NCBI GenBank assembly: GCA_023666945.1
Contig: JAMPAY010000002.1
Coordinates: 124,001 to 188,000, forward strand
Direction of reading: 5' to 3'
Length of the DNA stretch: 64,000 nucleotides
Origin: Paludibacter sp.
Lineage (GTDB): Bacteria; Bacteroidota; Bacteroidia; Bacteroidales; Paludibacteraceae
Shown: positions 19,294-28,744 of the stretch, piece by piece
How the letters are laid out: the number at the start of each line of letters is the position of its first letter
Position numbering within the stretch: the stretch's first letter is position 1
Translations under genes and position numbers: made by a program
The notes under the pieces: model-generated
Databases searched by the model: none
Told to the model about the DNA's origin: nothing
The model's input: the letters and a program-made list of their open reading frames with translations, nothing else

Positions 19294-20592
19294 CTATCCT
19301 GCATATTCTCCGTACAAATCGAATGTTTCCGCTCCCACAATACGGATGTTGTAGAAGTTGCCTGTCTGTAGCGGTGTCTGTTTACTTATCAGCACTTCAC
19401 AATCCACCTCGGGCGAGTCGAACTCTGTCCGTCCTATGTAGTAATCTTCTTCTTCTCTGTCCACAATAACGCGCAGTGTCTTACCTACTTTCCGAGCATT
19501 CAGTTCGGCGGCTATGTCTTCTTGTATGCTCATTATCTCGTCCACCCTACGCAATTTTACGTCCTGTGGAATATCATCGTTGTAGTGGCGGTTGGAATAA
19601 GTACCCTCTTCATCAGAGTAGGCAAAAGCCCCTAAACGTTCAAAACGCATGTCTTGCACGAATTTTTTCAATTCTTCTACGTCTGCCTCGGTTTCTCCTG
19701 GATGTCCCAACAAAAGTGTTGTACGTATGTGTATGCCGGGCACTTCTTCCCGAATGCGACGGAGTAAAGTGTAGGTTTCTTCCTTGCTGATATGTCGGCG
19801 CATCTGTTGCAACATGTGGTCGGATATGTGTTGCAGAGCAATGTCTATATACTTGCAAACGTTGGCTTTTTCCCGCATTACGGGTAGTATGTCATAAGGA
19901 AACTGAGCAGGGTAGGCATAGTGTAGTCGTATCCATTCCACACCTTTTAGGTCTGCCATTCTGCTAATCAATTCGGCAAGGCGACTTTCACCATATAGAT
20001 CGATGCCGTAATAGGAAAGGTCTTGCGCTATAACTTGAAACTCTTTCACTCCTTGGCTTACAAGCCACTCCGTCTCTTTTAGAATATCTTCTATGGGGCG
20101 TGATATATGTCGTCCGGTAATGAGCGGAATGGCACAATACGAACACATGCGGTTGCAGCCCTCCGATATCTTTATATAAGCATAGTGGCGAGGAGTTGTC
20201 AATACTCTCTCTGATTGTAGGTCCGGACAATATACTTTACCAAGGTCGCTTACCAATTGCATGAAATCAAACTTGCCGTAATACTTGTCCACTTCCGGAA
20301 TCTCCTGCTGCAAATCTTGCATATAGCGTTCCGACAGACAACCCATTACGTAGAGTCGTTTCAGTTGTTTTGTATGTTTGCGTGCGGCAAACTGCAGTAT
20401 GGTGTTGATGCTCTCTTCTTTAGCGTCGCCTATAAAACCGCAGGTGTTGATAACGGCAATTTCTCCTTCAGGATGTTCGCTATCATGAACACAAGTATAA
20501 CCTGCTGCTTCCAATTGACGCATCAGACGTTCGGCATCTACCAGGTTTTTCGAACACCCTAAGGTGATTATGTCAATTTCATTTTTGTGCAT
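19294..20592 (-). CDS. rimO: Ribosomal protein S12 methylthiotransferase
   Basis: 432-residue radical-SAM enzyme that methylthiolates an aspartate of ribosomal protein S12. The N-terminal UPF0004 domain supplies cluster cysteines (LGCSKN, NTCGF, GCLSERY), the radical-SAM motif is CNRMCSYC, and a TRAM domain ends the protein (VDREEEDYYIGRTEFDSPEVD). ATG at 20592 is preferred over one two codons earlier. The gene starts 18 bp after recQ and is followed by HU at 26 bp. Confidence 0.94.
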   Translation of the reverse strand: MHKNEIDIITLGCSKNLVDAERLMRQLEAAGYTCVHDSEHPEGEIAVINTCGFIGDAKEESINTILQFAARKHTKQLKRLYVMGCLSERYMQDLQQEIPEVDKYYGKFDFMQLVSDLGKVYCPDLQSERVLTTPRHYAYIKISEGCNRMCSYCAIPLITGRHISRPIEDILKETEWLVSQGVKEFQVIAQDLSYYGIDLYGESRLAELISRMADLKGVEWIRLHYAYPAQFPYDILPVMREKANVCKYIDIALQHISDHMLQQMRRHISKEETYTLLRRIREEVPGIHIRTTLLLGHPGETEADVEELKKFVQDMRFERLGAFAYSDEEGTYSNRHYNDDIPQDVKLRRVDEIMSIQEDIAAELNARKVGKTLRVIVDREEEDYYIGRTEFDSPEVDCEVLISKQTPLQTGNFYNIRIVGAETFDLYGEYAG

Positions 20593-20610
20593 GCACAATG
20601 GGTTAGAAGG

Positions 20611-22794
20611 TTAATTACCGAGTTCCGATTGGAATTTAATACGCACCAAACGTACTTCTATATCGGTAAAATCATCCTCTCCGAGGGCTTCCAATGCTTT
20701 TTGTATGTTGTCGGTTTCTGCGTTTTGGAAATATTCGTAAATCTCATCTTCTTTGTCGGGATCTACCACTTCTTCAATGAAATAGTTGATGTTCAGTTTT
20801 GTGCCGGAGTAGACAATTGCCTCTATCTCGTTAAGCAACTCATCCATATCCATTCCTTTTGAAAGAGCAAGATCGTCTAAATCAACTTGGCGGTCTATTG
20901 CCTGTATGAGAGAGATTTTTAATTGCGACTTTTTGGCAACGGTGCGTACACGCAGGTCTTCCGGACGGATTATATCGTTTTCCTCTACATACTCTTTTAT
21001 AATCTTTAAGAACTCTTCTCCATAACGTTTGGCCTTGCCGGCACCCACTCCCGGAATGTTCTGCAATTCTTCCATGGTTATCGGATAACTGGTAGCCATA
21101 GCCTCCAACGAAGGGTCTTGGAATAATACAAAAGGAGGAACATTCAGTTTCTTGGAGAGTTTCTTACGTAAGTCTTTCAGAATAGAGAACATCACATCAT
21201 CGGCAGCAGAACAAGCCGTAATGTTTTGGTCCAAACCTTCTATATCGTCATCATCTTTGTTCTCAACAGGTACTTTGAATTCTGTTGGTTTTTTCAAGAA
21301 CTTTTTGCCGTCAGGGGTCACCTTTAAATCTCCGTACGACTCTATATCTTTGCGCAGATAACCTTGCAGCATTGCCTGACGAATGATTGCAAAGAGAGTA
21401 CTTTCATCTTCTTCCGCAGCGGCACCGAAATTCTCCAATTCATTGTGTTTGTACGACATCACGGCAGCAGTTTCGTTGCCTTTGAGTATGTCTACGATGT
21501 GTTCGGCTTTGAATTTCTCGTTCAAGTCTTGAATCGTTTCAAAGATAAGTTGGCAGAGTTCGGTGGCATCTATCCACTTGTAGTTGTGCTTGCAGTTGTC
21601 ACAATTGCCGCAGTTATCTTCTTTGTATTCTTCGCCAAAGTAGTGTAGTAACATTTTCCGACGACATAGTGGCGATTCTGCATAACTTTGTGTTTCAAAG
21701 AGCAGTTGGTTGCCAATCTCTTGCTCGGCAATGGGCTTGCCTTGCATGAATTTACGCAAGCGGTCTATGTCTTTGGGAGAATAGTAACATATACATTGTC
21801 CTTCTCCTCCGTCTCGTCCTGCACGACCGGTTTCCTGATAATAACCCTCTAACGATTTCGGAATGTCGTAATGTACCACAAACCGTACATCAGGTTTGTC
21901 AATTCCCATACCAAAGGCTATGGTAGCCACTATCACTTGCACTTTTTCCATAAGGAAGGCATCCTGATTCTCGCTACGTACAGCCGAATCCATACCGGCG
22001 TGATAGGGTAGAGCGGCAATGTTGTTGACTTGTAAGGTTTGGGCCAATTCTTCCACCGTCTTGCGGCTCAAACAATAAACAATACCCGATTTCCCCTCCA
22101 TAGAGCGGATGTATTTGATAAGGTCTTTGTCTACATCATCTCCCTTGGGACGTACTTCGTAGTATAGGTTCGAACGATTGAACGACGATTTGAACACTTT
22201 GGCTTTCAGCATGCCCAGGTTTTTCTGTATGTCGTGTTGTACTTTAGGGGTGGCGGTAGCGGTCAACGCTATAATAGGGGCTTTGCCTATGCGTTGTACA
22301 ATAGGATGAATACGTCTGTACTCAGGGCGAAAATCGTGTCCCCATTCGCTGATACAATGCGCTTCATCCACTGCATAGAACGATATTTTTACTTGTCGCA
22401 GAAAATCTATATTCTCCTCTTTATTCAGCGATTCGGGGGCTACATAGAGCAGTTTTGTCTTACCTGCTAATATGTCTTCCTTAACGGTCGCAATTTCGGC
22501 TTTGGGGAGCGACGAATTGATGAAATGGGCGATGCCGTCAACTTCACTGTAATTGCGCATTGCATCCACCTGATTCTTCATTAAGGCTATCAAAGGAGAT
22601 ATTACAATGGCAGTACCCTCCATAAGCAAAGAGGGTAATTGGTAGCAAAGGCTTTTGCCACCGCCGGTAGGCATTAGTACAAAGGTGTCGTTGCCGTCCA
22701 TCAGATTTTCCATAATGGCTTCCTGGTTTCCTTTGAAACCATTAAAACCGAAATGCTGCCGCAGGGCGTCAAGTAATTGTTCATGTCTATCCAT
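20611..22794 (-). CDS. recQ: RecQ-family ATP-dependent DNA helicase (long form)
   Basis: 727-residue 3'-5' DNA helicase. Motifs: PTGGGKSLCYQLP (Walker A, about 41-53), VDEAHCISEWGHDFRPEY (Walker B and aromatic-rich loop), ATIAFGMGIDKPDVR, TGRAGRDG. The RecQ zinc-binding cysteines follow (CRRKMLLHYFG ... CGNCDNC), then an RQC winged-helix region and an HRDC domain (VLFQDPSLEAMATSYP, IPGVGAGKAKRYG). A further C-terminal ~80 residues are acidic and resemble a helix-turn-helix-like extension. First gene of the repair/ribosome/nucleoid operon with its own promoter at 22923-22953. Confidence 0.95.
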   Translation of the reverse strand: MDRHEQLLDALRQHFGFNGFKGNQEAIMENLMDGNDTFVLMPTGGGKSLCYQLPSLLMEGTAIVISPLIALMKNQVDAMRNYSEVDGIAHFINSSLPKAEIATVKEDILAGKTKLLYVAPESLNKEENIDFLRQVKISFYAVDEAHCISEWGHDFRPEYRRIHPIVQRIGKAPIIALTATATPKVQHDIQKNLGMLKAKVFKSSFNRSNLYYEVRPKGDDVDKDLIKYIRSMEGKSGIVYCLSRKTVEELAQTLQVNNIAALPYHAGMDSAVRSENQDAFLMEKVQVIVATIAFGMGIDKPDVRFVVHYDIPKSLEGYYQETGRAGRDGGEGQCICYYSPKDIDRLRKFMQGKPIAEQEIGNQLLFETQSYAESPLCRRKMLLHYFGEEYKEDNCGNCDNCKHNYKWIDATELCQLIFETIQDLNEKFKAEHIVDILKGNETAAVMSYKHNELENFGAAAEEDESTLFAIIRQAMLQGYLRKDIESYGDLKVTPDGKKFLKKPTEFKVPVENKDDDDIEGLDQNITACSAADDVMFSILKDLRKKLSKKLNVPPFVLFQDPSLEAMATSYPITMEELQNIPGVGAGKAKRYGEEFLKIIKEYVEENDIIRPEDLRVRTVAKKSQLKISLIQAIDRQVDLDDLALSKGMDMDELLNEIEAIVYSGTKLNINYFIEEVVDPDKEDEIYEYFQNAETDNIQKALEALGEDDFTDIEVRLVRIKFQSELGN

Positions 22795-22922
22795 CGAACC
22801 GGTATCTTAAGTTTGATTGTTTAGTATTTGTTGTGTAAGGCTTTTTCTGAAAGACTTACAACGTTTTTTTTGTGGTGGAAATTAGGATGGTGGTTGTGCA
22901 ACCGTATCCTTGTTTCATTGTA

Positions 22923-22953
22923 CAAAAGTATAATTATTTTTCGATTCTACAAA
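22923..22953 (-). promoter_or_regulatory. Promoter for the recQ-rimO-HU-HU/LysM-uvrA run
   Basis: Minus strand: TTTG (22950-22953), 19 bp, TACTTTTG (22923-22930). Leader about 120 nt. The rest of the 22795-23162 gap shows only the serC terminator. Confidence 0.65.
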
Positions 22954-23082
22954 TGATAACCGCTAAAAACAATGAAAAATAATAGATATTTCTTTGTAAG
23001 TTGTTCTGAGGTAGTTTGTTATATTGCGCTGCACAAGTGCTTGGGAGAAGAAAAACGTCAGTGAGTTGTGGCGCAAGAAAGC

Positions 23083-23121
23083 AACACGCCCATAGAAAAC
23101 GCTATGTTCTATGGGCGTGTT
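23083..23121 (-). terminator. Terminator after serC
   Basis: Perfect 15-bp arms (23083-23097, 23107-23121), 9-nt loop, followed on the minus strand by GCTTTCTT. It starts 41 bp after the serC stop. Confidence 0.8.
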
Positions 23122-23162
23122 GTAGGTGCGTATATTATAGCATATCTGTCTGTGCAGATAGT

Positions 23163-24251
23163 TTATAATTGGTTCTCGTAGGCTTTCATGCAAGCAGTGA
23201 GGGCTTTTACGCCTTCAGCGGTCATGGCATTGTATAGTGATGCGCGGAAACCGCCTACAGAGCGGTGCCCTTTGATGCCTACCATGCCTTGAGCGGTGGC
23301 AAACTTGAAGAAGTCATCTTGCAGTTCTTGATACTCGGGTTTCATGACAAAGCATACATTCATGCGTGAGCGGTCTTCTGCTTGAGCCGTACCTTGGAAG
23401 ATGCGACTGCTGTCAATGGCATCGTAAAGCAAGTTGGCTTTCTCGATATTACGCTTTTCGGCTGCTTCTACTCCACCGGTAGCCTTTAACCAACGTAGTG
23501 TCAGCATGGCGGTGTATATCGGCAATACGGGAGGTGTGTTAAACATGCTACCGCCGTCAATATGCGTTTGATAGTTGAGCATCGTGGGAATATAGCGACT
23601 CACTTTACCCAAAATGTCGTTTTTCACAATCACAAAAGTAACACCTGCGGGAGCAAGGTTCTTTTGTGCACCACCATAGATCAGGCCGTATTTGGCCACG
23701 TCAATCGGGCGGGAAAGTATGTCGGATGACATGTCGGCAACCAAGGTTACATTCCCTGTCTTTTGGTAGATGTCTTGCAACTTTCGATCGTTTACTTCCG
23801 TTCCATAGATGGTGTTGTTGGTTGTGAAATGGAAATAGTCGGCATCTTGTGGAACAACATAGTCGGTCGGAATGAATGTGTAGTTGGCATTTGCCGATGT
23901 GGCAACCTCTATGGCCTCACCAAAGCCTTTGGCTTCTTTGAGTGCTTTTTTTGCCCATACACCTGTATTCAGATAAGCGGCTTTCTTTTCCATAAGGTTA
24001 TAGGGAACCATGCAGAATTGCAGGCTGGCACCACCTCCCAAAAAGATTACGGAATAGCCTTCGGGAATGCCAAGCAACTCTTTCATGAGTGCTTCTGCCT
24101 CGTCTAATACGGGTTGAAAATACTTGGCACGGTGTGAAATCTCTAAAATAGAGAGTCCTTCTCCTTGAAAATCAAGTACAGCATCGGCTGTCTGCTTGAT
24201 AACTTCCTGAGGCAGGATGCTGGGTCCTGCATTGAAATTGTACTTTTTCAT
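23163..24251 (-). CDS. serC: Phosphoserine aminotransferase
   Basis: 362-residue PLP-dependent class V aminotransferase converting 3-phosphohydroxypyruvate to phosphoserine in serine synthesis. It starts [14 protein letters not shown], the family's conserved N-terminus; the PLP lysine lies in [12 protein letters not shown], and [14 protein letters not shown] near the C-terminus binds the phosphate of the substrate. Lies 21 bp after the carboxylase-type gene. The partner gene serA is 6.7 kb away on the other strand, so the two are not in one operon here. Confidence 0.96.
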   Translation of the reverse strand: MKKYNFNAGPSILPQEVIKQTADAVLDFQGEGLSILEISHRAKYFQPVLDEAEALMKELLGIPEGYSVIFLGGGASLQFCMVPYNLMEKKAAYLNTGVWAKKALKEAKGFGEAIEVATSANANYTFIPTDYVVPQDADYFHFTTNNTIYGTEVNDRKLQDIYQKTGNVTLVADMSSDILSRPIDVAKYGLIYGGAQKNLAPAGVTFVIVKNDILGKVSRYIPTMLNYQTHIDGGSMFNTPPVLPIYTAMLTLRWLKATGGVEAAEKRNIEKANLLYDAIDSSRIFQGTAQAEDRSRMNVCFVMKPEYQELQDDFFKFATAQGMVGIKGHRSVGGFRASLYNAMTAEGVKALTACMKAYENQL

Positions 24252-24272
24252 ATAGGTATATGTTCTATAAGG

Positions 24273-26042
24273 TTATTCCTTTTCCATCCAAGCGATAGTG
24301 CTGCCTTTGGGAGCAGTTTCGCCTTGCTCGAATTGTGAACTGACAATACGGCTATCGGCAAAAGCGGTGAGTACCTCAATGCCGTGAGCGGTTTGCAAGG
24401 CACATACAGGTTCGCCTTTTTTGTAGAGTTTGCCGTGTACGGGTTTCATCGATTGCTCGTTGTAATCAAATTCCCATAGCACTTTTCCGCTTACATGAGC
24501 CTGTAGAGGTTCGGCTTTGGGGTAGAGTACGGCCAACTTGTCGGCTGCGGTCATTTTGGGGCCTCCGCCTGCCACTTGCTTGGCTTCCATACGTTGGAGC
24601 AAATCTTTGTTGAATTGCTCTTTGGCTTGTCCGCTCTTGTATTCGCGGTATTGCTTCTCATGCATGGCAAACTCAAACAGTTCTTCGTCGTCCTGTCCGC
24701 GATCCCAACCGAGTTCTTCCATCTCTTTGATGAAACGTGGCAATTCGTCGGGGTAAAGTGCTTGCGGGTCTTCGGTGTAAAATTCGTACCCCTTCTCTTT
24801 TGCCAATTCTACAATTTCAGGCGCAAGTGTACCGGGCAATTTTCCCGATTTGCCCAAAATCATGCCCCACATTGCAGGATCCATGCGGGTGAATGGTTTC
24901 TCGCCCATCGATTTCGAGAACAAGTTCATCAGGGCGGCATTTTTTACATATTGCGAAAATGGGGTTACCAAACATGGGGTACCAAGCATCGGCCATATAC
25001 GTTGTACTTCTTCAAATAGTTCTACCAATAGTTCGTCTTCGTTCAGTTCGGCTTGTCCGCGTTTTTTGAGGTTGGCGTTGATTGCAGCGTGCATACCTTT
25101 CAGGTCTGCCATAAGTGAGCCCATCATACCTCCCGGTAAGCCGCATCCTACAAGCAGTGAGGTCATTTTTGAGTTACGCGGATCAATCCAATAACCGAGG
25201 AAATCGTCAATGAAAGATTGGGTCAGACGACGTGCTTCCATGTAGGCTTTCATGTTGATGTCTTTCACTTGGAAACCTGCATCGCGGAGCATGGCCTGAA
25301 TAGTAATCACGTCAGGATGTACCATTCCCCAAGAAAGTGGCTCCATGGCTACATCCAATACATCACCGCCGGCCTTGGCTACTTCGAGCATTGAGGCAAC
25401 GGAAAATCCCGGACCTGTATGACCATGGTATTGTATAACAATGTCGGGATGCTTCTCTTTAATGGCGGCAACAATAGTACCAAGCATGGCGGGGCGTCCT
25501 ATACCTGCCATGTCTTTGAGGCAGATTTCTTGCGCACCGTTCTCAATAAGTATTTCAGCCAAATTTATATAGTACTCGGCAGTGTGTACCTGAGAGTAGG
25601 TAATGCACATGGTGGCTTGTGCTGTCATGCCTGCTTCTTTAGCCCATTTGATGGACGGAATGATATTGCGCGGGTCGTTCAGACCGCAGAATATACGTGT
25701 AATGTCTACGCCTTGTGCGTGTTTTACCTTGTACATCAGTTGGCGTACATCGGCAGGAACGGGGTTCATGCGCAACGCGTTGAGTCCTCGGTCAAGCATG
25801 TGCGTTTTTATGCCGGCCTCGTTAAAAGGCTTTGTAAAAGTACGGACGGCTTGATTGGGATTTTCTCCATACAGAAGGTTTACTTGCTCTGAGGCTCCGC
25901 CGTTTGTTTCTACACGGTCAAAACACCCCATGTCAATAATAACGGGAGCAATTTGTGCCAATTGGTCTTTACGTGGAACGTACTTGCCTGAACTTTGCCA
26001 CATGTCACGATAAACCAAACTGAATTGAATATCTTTCTTCAT
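24273..26042 (-). CDS. Carboxyltransferase subunit (pyruvate carboxylase B / oxaloacetate decarboxylase alpha type) with degenerate biotin domain
   Basis: 589-residue protein with an N-terminal carboxyltransferase TIM barrel (SLVYRDMWQSS, LKDMAGIGRP, QYHGHTGPGF) and the conserved PYC-OADA domain (GLPGGMMGSLMADL, TPFSQYVKNAALMN, GKLPG). These enzymes move carboxyl groups between biotin and pyruvate/oxaloacetate. The last ~75 residues align by eye with a biotinyl domain, but the usual EAMKM site reads QTAHG, with His553 where the biotinylated lysine should be. A separate carrier would then be needed; none lies in the window. Same gene product type is common in Bacteroidales. Own promoter at 26130-26161; serC follows 21 bp downstream. 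Confidence 0.87.
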   Translation of the reverse strand: MKKDIQFSLVYRDMWQSSGKYVPRKDQLAQIAPVIIDMGCFDRVETNGGASEQVNLLYGENPNQAVRTFTKPFNEAGIKTHMLDRGLNALRMNPVPADVRQLMYKVKHAQGVDITRIFCGLNDPRNIIPSIKWAKEAGMTAQATMCITYSQVHTAEYYINLAEILIENGAQEICLKDMAGIGRPAMLGTIVAAIKEKHPDIVIQYHGHTGPGFSVASMLEVAKAGGDVLDVAMEPLSWGMVHPDVITIQAMLRDAGFQVKDINMKAYMEARRLTQSFIDDFLGYWIDPRNSKMTSLLVGCGLPGGMMGSLMADLKGMHAAINANLKKRGQAELNEDELLVELFEEVQRIWPMLGTPCLVTPFSQYVKNAALMNLFSKSMGEKPFTRMDPAMWGMILGKSGKLPGTLAPEIVELAKEKGYEFYTEDPQALYPDELPRFIKEMEELGWDRGQDDEELFEFAMHEKQYREYKSGQAKEQFNKDLLQRMEAKQVAGGGPKMTAADKLAVLYPKAEPLQAHVSGKVLWEFDYNEQSMKPVHGKLYKKGEPVCALQTAHGIEVLTAFADSRIVSSQFEQGETAPKGSTIAWMEKE

Positions 26043-26129
26043 AGACTTATAATAGTGTTGAATAGGTTATTGTCAATTATTTGCGTTGATTATTTGCGTT
26101 GGCGAAATCATATCACCGCAAATTACACT

Positions 26130-26161
26130 GCAAAGGTACGCTTTCTTTTTTTAACTTGCAA
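26130..26161 (-). promoter_or_regulatory. Promoter for the carboxyltransferase-serC pair
   Basis: Minus strand: TTG (26159-26161), 20 bp, TACCTTTGC (26130-26138). Leader about 85 nt. Confidence 0.7.
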
Positions 26162-26278
26162 GAGGCTTTTTCGCATCTTGCAGAATGGTGTTTGAAAAGA
26201 TTGTCTGTTAAAAGATGTCGTTTTGGTATTGTTTTTGTATAAGTGCATGCAGTTATTAATCCTATAAACCCTAAATGT

Positions 26279-26881
26279 ATGAAAACAATGCCTGTCGACG
26301 GAAAGTTCTCTCTCATCGAACTTCCTTACAATCCCAATGCGTTGGAACCTGTTATCAGTAGTCGTACGCTTTCTTTTCATTATGGAAAGCATTTGCAGAC
26401 GTATGTGAACAATTTGAATGCTGCTATAGAGGATACTCCTTTTGCCGATAAGTCGCTCGAAGAAATTGTTTGCACGTCAACGGGTGGAGTGTTTAACAAT
26501 GCGGGGCAGTTGCTGAATCATAATTTGTATTTTACTCAATTCGGTGCTCCGCAAACCGATAACAAACCATCGGGACGATTGGCTGCCGCTATAGATGCTG
26601 CGTTTGGCAATTTTACTGCTTTTCAAGAGGAATTCCGGAAAAAAGGAACCACACTTTTTGGATCGGGATGGGTATGGCTTTCTGCCGATGCCGACGGAGG
26701 ATTACATATAACACAAGAATCCAATGCGGGTAATCCGTTGTGTCAGGGTTTGCGCCCCTTGTTGACGTTCGATGTATGGGAACATGCCTATTATTTGGAT
26801 TGGCAAAACCGTCGCCCCGACCATTTGGCTGCATTGTGGCAAATAGTGGATTGGAATGTGGTGGAAAAACGTTACGAATAG
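26279..26881 (+). CDS. sodB: Iron/manganese superoxide dismutase
   Basis: 200-residue enzyme that dismutates superoxide. All four metal ligands are present in context: His in SFHYGKH, His in LLNHNLYF, and the Asp and His of FDVWEHAYYLDW. GSGWVWL and NRRPDHL are further family marks. ATG at 26279 gives the expected N-terminus (about 14 residues before LPYNPNALEPVIS); an ATG 12 codons upstream adds a run unlike the family. Metal preference (Fe, Mn or cambialistic) cannot be decided from this. It is transcribed away from the carboxyltransferase gene; I could not identify a clean TAnnTTTG promoter. Confidence 0.95.
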   Translation: MKTMPVDGKFSLIELPYNPNALEPVISSRTLSFHYGKHLQTYVNNLNAAIEDTPFADKSLEEIVCTSTGGVFNNAGQLLNHNLYFTQFGAPQTDNKPSGRLAAAIDAAFGNFTAFQEEFRKKGTTLFGSGWVWLSADADGGLHITQESNAGNPLCQGLRPLLTFDVWEHAYYLDWQNRRPDHLAALWQIVDWNVVEKRYE

Positions 26882-26902
26882 ATTGCTCGTAGCAGAAAAT
26901 GC

Positions 26903-26934
26903 TTGTGCATTTCTAAAACTTGCATTACCTTTGC
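26903..26934 (+). promoter_or_regulatory. Promoter for gltX
   Basis: TTG (26903-26905), 20 bp, TACCTTTGC (26926-26934). It begins 22 bp after the sodB stop; leader about 90 nt. Confidence 0.75.
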
Positions 26935-27031
26935 ACGTCTGTTTCAAGAATGGAACTGACGTGCATTGTTTGTATGAAGCAATATTTGGTTGCTCGCTTG
27001 AATGATTGATAAACAGAATACTATAAGCCTA

Positions 27032-28546
27032 ATGGAAAGAAAAGTAAGGGTGCGTTTCGCACCATCGCCCACGGGGGCATTACACATTGGCGGTGTACGT
27101 ACTGCCCTTTATAACTACCTTTTTGCCCGACAACATGGTGGTGATATGCTTTTGCGTATTGAAGATACCGATTCTACACGTTTTGTACCGGGAGCGGAAG
27201 AATACATTATAGAAGCGTTGCAATGGTTGGGCATAGGTATCGATGAGGGAGTAGGCGTAGGAGGTCCGCATGGTCCTTATCGTCAGTCCGAACGCAGAGA
27301 TATTTATCGCAAATATGTGCAGCAGTTGTTGGATGCGGGTAAGGCTTATATCGCTTTCGATACACCGGAGCAATTGGATGAGCAGCGTAAGGCGCGCCCT
27401 AATTTCCAATACGATGCCACTACGCGTTTGGATATGTGCAATTCGCTGACGCTAAGTAAAGAGGAGGTTGCACAACGTATTGCCGACGGATGCCAATATG
27501 TGGTTCGTTTTAAGGTCGAACCGAATGAAGACGTTCATGTGCACGACTTGATTCGTGGTGAGGTGGTAATCAATTCTTCTATTTTAGATGATAAGGTGCT
27601 TTATAAATCTGCCGACGATCTGCCTACCTATCACTTGGCCAACATAGTGGATGATTATTTGATGGAAGTATCGCATGTTATTCGCGGTGAAGAATGGTTA
27701 CCGTCGGCACCGTTGCATGTGTTGCTCTATCGTGCATTCGGATGGGAGGAACGTATGCCGCAGTTTGCTCATTTGCCTCTGCTCCTGAAACCGGACGGCA
27801 ATGGTAAACTCTCCAAACGCGACGGAGACCGTTTGGGCTTTCCTGTTTTCCCACTTGAGTTCCACGACCAAAAGACAGGGGCGGTTTCGAGCGGATACCG
27901 TGAAACGGGCTATTTCCCCGAAGCGGTCATCAATTTCTTGGCGTTGTTAGGATGGCATGCCGGTGGCGATAAGGAAATCTACAGTATGGACGAGTTGATT
28001 GAGGCGTTCTCGTTAGACCGTGTAAGCAAATCGGGGGCTAAGTTCGATTTCGAGAAAGGTAAATGGTTTAATCATCAATATCTGCAAATGAAAGACAATG
28101 CGGAGTTGGCAGACCTCTTTATCCCCGTTCTGAAAGAACATGGTGTAAGTGCCGACAAGGCTGTTGTAACGCATGTGGTCGGACTTATGAAAGAACGTGT
28201 CAATTTCGTGCATGAGTTGTGGGAACAATGCTCTTTCTTCTTTGTGGCTCCGACTGAGTATGACGAGAAATCACTGAAAAAACGTTGGAAAGAAGATTCT
28301 CCGCGTCATATGCAGGAATTGTTGGCGGTATTGGAAGCGCAAGACGATTGGTCGTCCGAGGCTTTGGATGCTACGGTTATGGGCTGGATTGCCGCTAAAG
28401 AATATGGCGTTGGTTTGGTGATGAACGCATTTCGCATCTGCTTGGTAGGTGCTGCTCGTGGTCCCCATATTTGGGAGATAACAGGCGTTATCGGCAAAGA
28501 AGAAACACTGAGCCGTGTCCGTAAGGCATTGGAGATGCTCGGCTAA
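27032..28546 (+). CDS. gltX: Glutamyl-tRNA synthetase
   Basis: 504-residue class Ib synthetase that charges tRNA-Glu. It starts [20 protein letters not shown], containing the HIGH-type motif; the KMSKS equivalent is KLSKRDG. The catalytic domain is followed by the helical anticodon-binding domain. ATG at 27032 puts VRFAPSPTG at the usual distance; the longer frame from 27002 adds ten residues. The promoter is upstream and a strong terminator follows, so it is probably monocistronic. Confidence 0.96.
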   Translation: MERKVRVRFAPSPTGALHIGGVRTALYNYLFARQHGGDMLLRIEDTDSTRFVPGAEEYIIEALQWLGIGIDEGVGVGGPHGPYRQSERRDIYRKYVQQLLDAGKAYIAFDTPEQLDEQRKARPNFQYDATTRLDMCNSLTLSKEEVAQRIADGCQYVVRFKVEPNEDVHVHDLIRGEVVINSSILDDKVLYKSADDLPTYHLANIVDDYLMEVSHVIRGEEWLPSAPLHVLLYRAFGWEERMPQFAHLPLLLKPDGNGKLSKRDGDRLGFPVFPLEFHDQKTGAVSSGYRETGYFPEAVINFLALLGWHAGGDKEIYSMDELIEAFSLDRVSKSGAKFDFEKGKWFNHQYLQMKDNAELADLFIPVLKEHGVSADKAVVTHVVGLMKERVNFVHELWEQCSFFFVAPTEYDEKSLKKRWKEDSPRHMQELLAVLEAQDDWSSEALDATVMGWIAAKEYGVGLVMNAFRICLVGAARGPHIWEITGVIGKEETLSRVRKALEMLG

Positions 28547-28581
28547 TACAGCATAATCGCACACGTTAGTATCGTATGTAT

Positions 28582-28617
28582 AAAAGGTGGAACTCTCTGC
28601 GAGTTTCACCTTTTTTT
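28582..28617 (+). terminator. Terminator after gltX
   Basis: GC/AT stem pairing AAAGGTGGAACTC with GAGTTTCACCTTT (one G-U pair), 5-nt loop, then a run of seven T. About 36 bp past the stop. Confidence 0.88.
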
Positions 28618-28669
28618 GCTTATGGAGTGTTAGGGGTGGAAAAGGTGGACTATTGGCAAAAGCCAAGTA

Positions 28670-28700
28670 TTGCCAAATTAAAAAAGTCTTCTTACCTTTG
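28670..28700 (+). promoter_or_regulatory. Promoter for the short recQ
   Basis: TTG (28670-28672), 20 bp, TACCTTTG (28693-28700). Leader about 38 nt to the GTG start. Confidence 0.7.
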
Positions 28701-28744
28701 TTGTCGGTTATGAAAACTGTTTTGACTATCGCATAAGATTCTTC

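Noticed and set aside
22963..23193. 76-codon minus-strand frame behind serC
   Set aside because: Runs through the serC terminator hairpin and overlaps the serC end; no support.
26157..26180. GCAAGA...TCTTGC dyad upstream of sodB, considered as a regulator site
   Set aside because: Only six-base arms with a 12-nt gap in AT-rich DNA, overlapping the divergent promoter; too weak to call.
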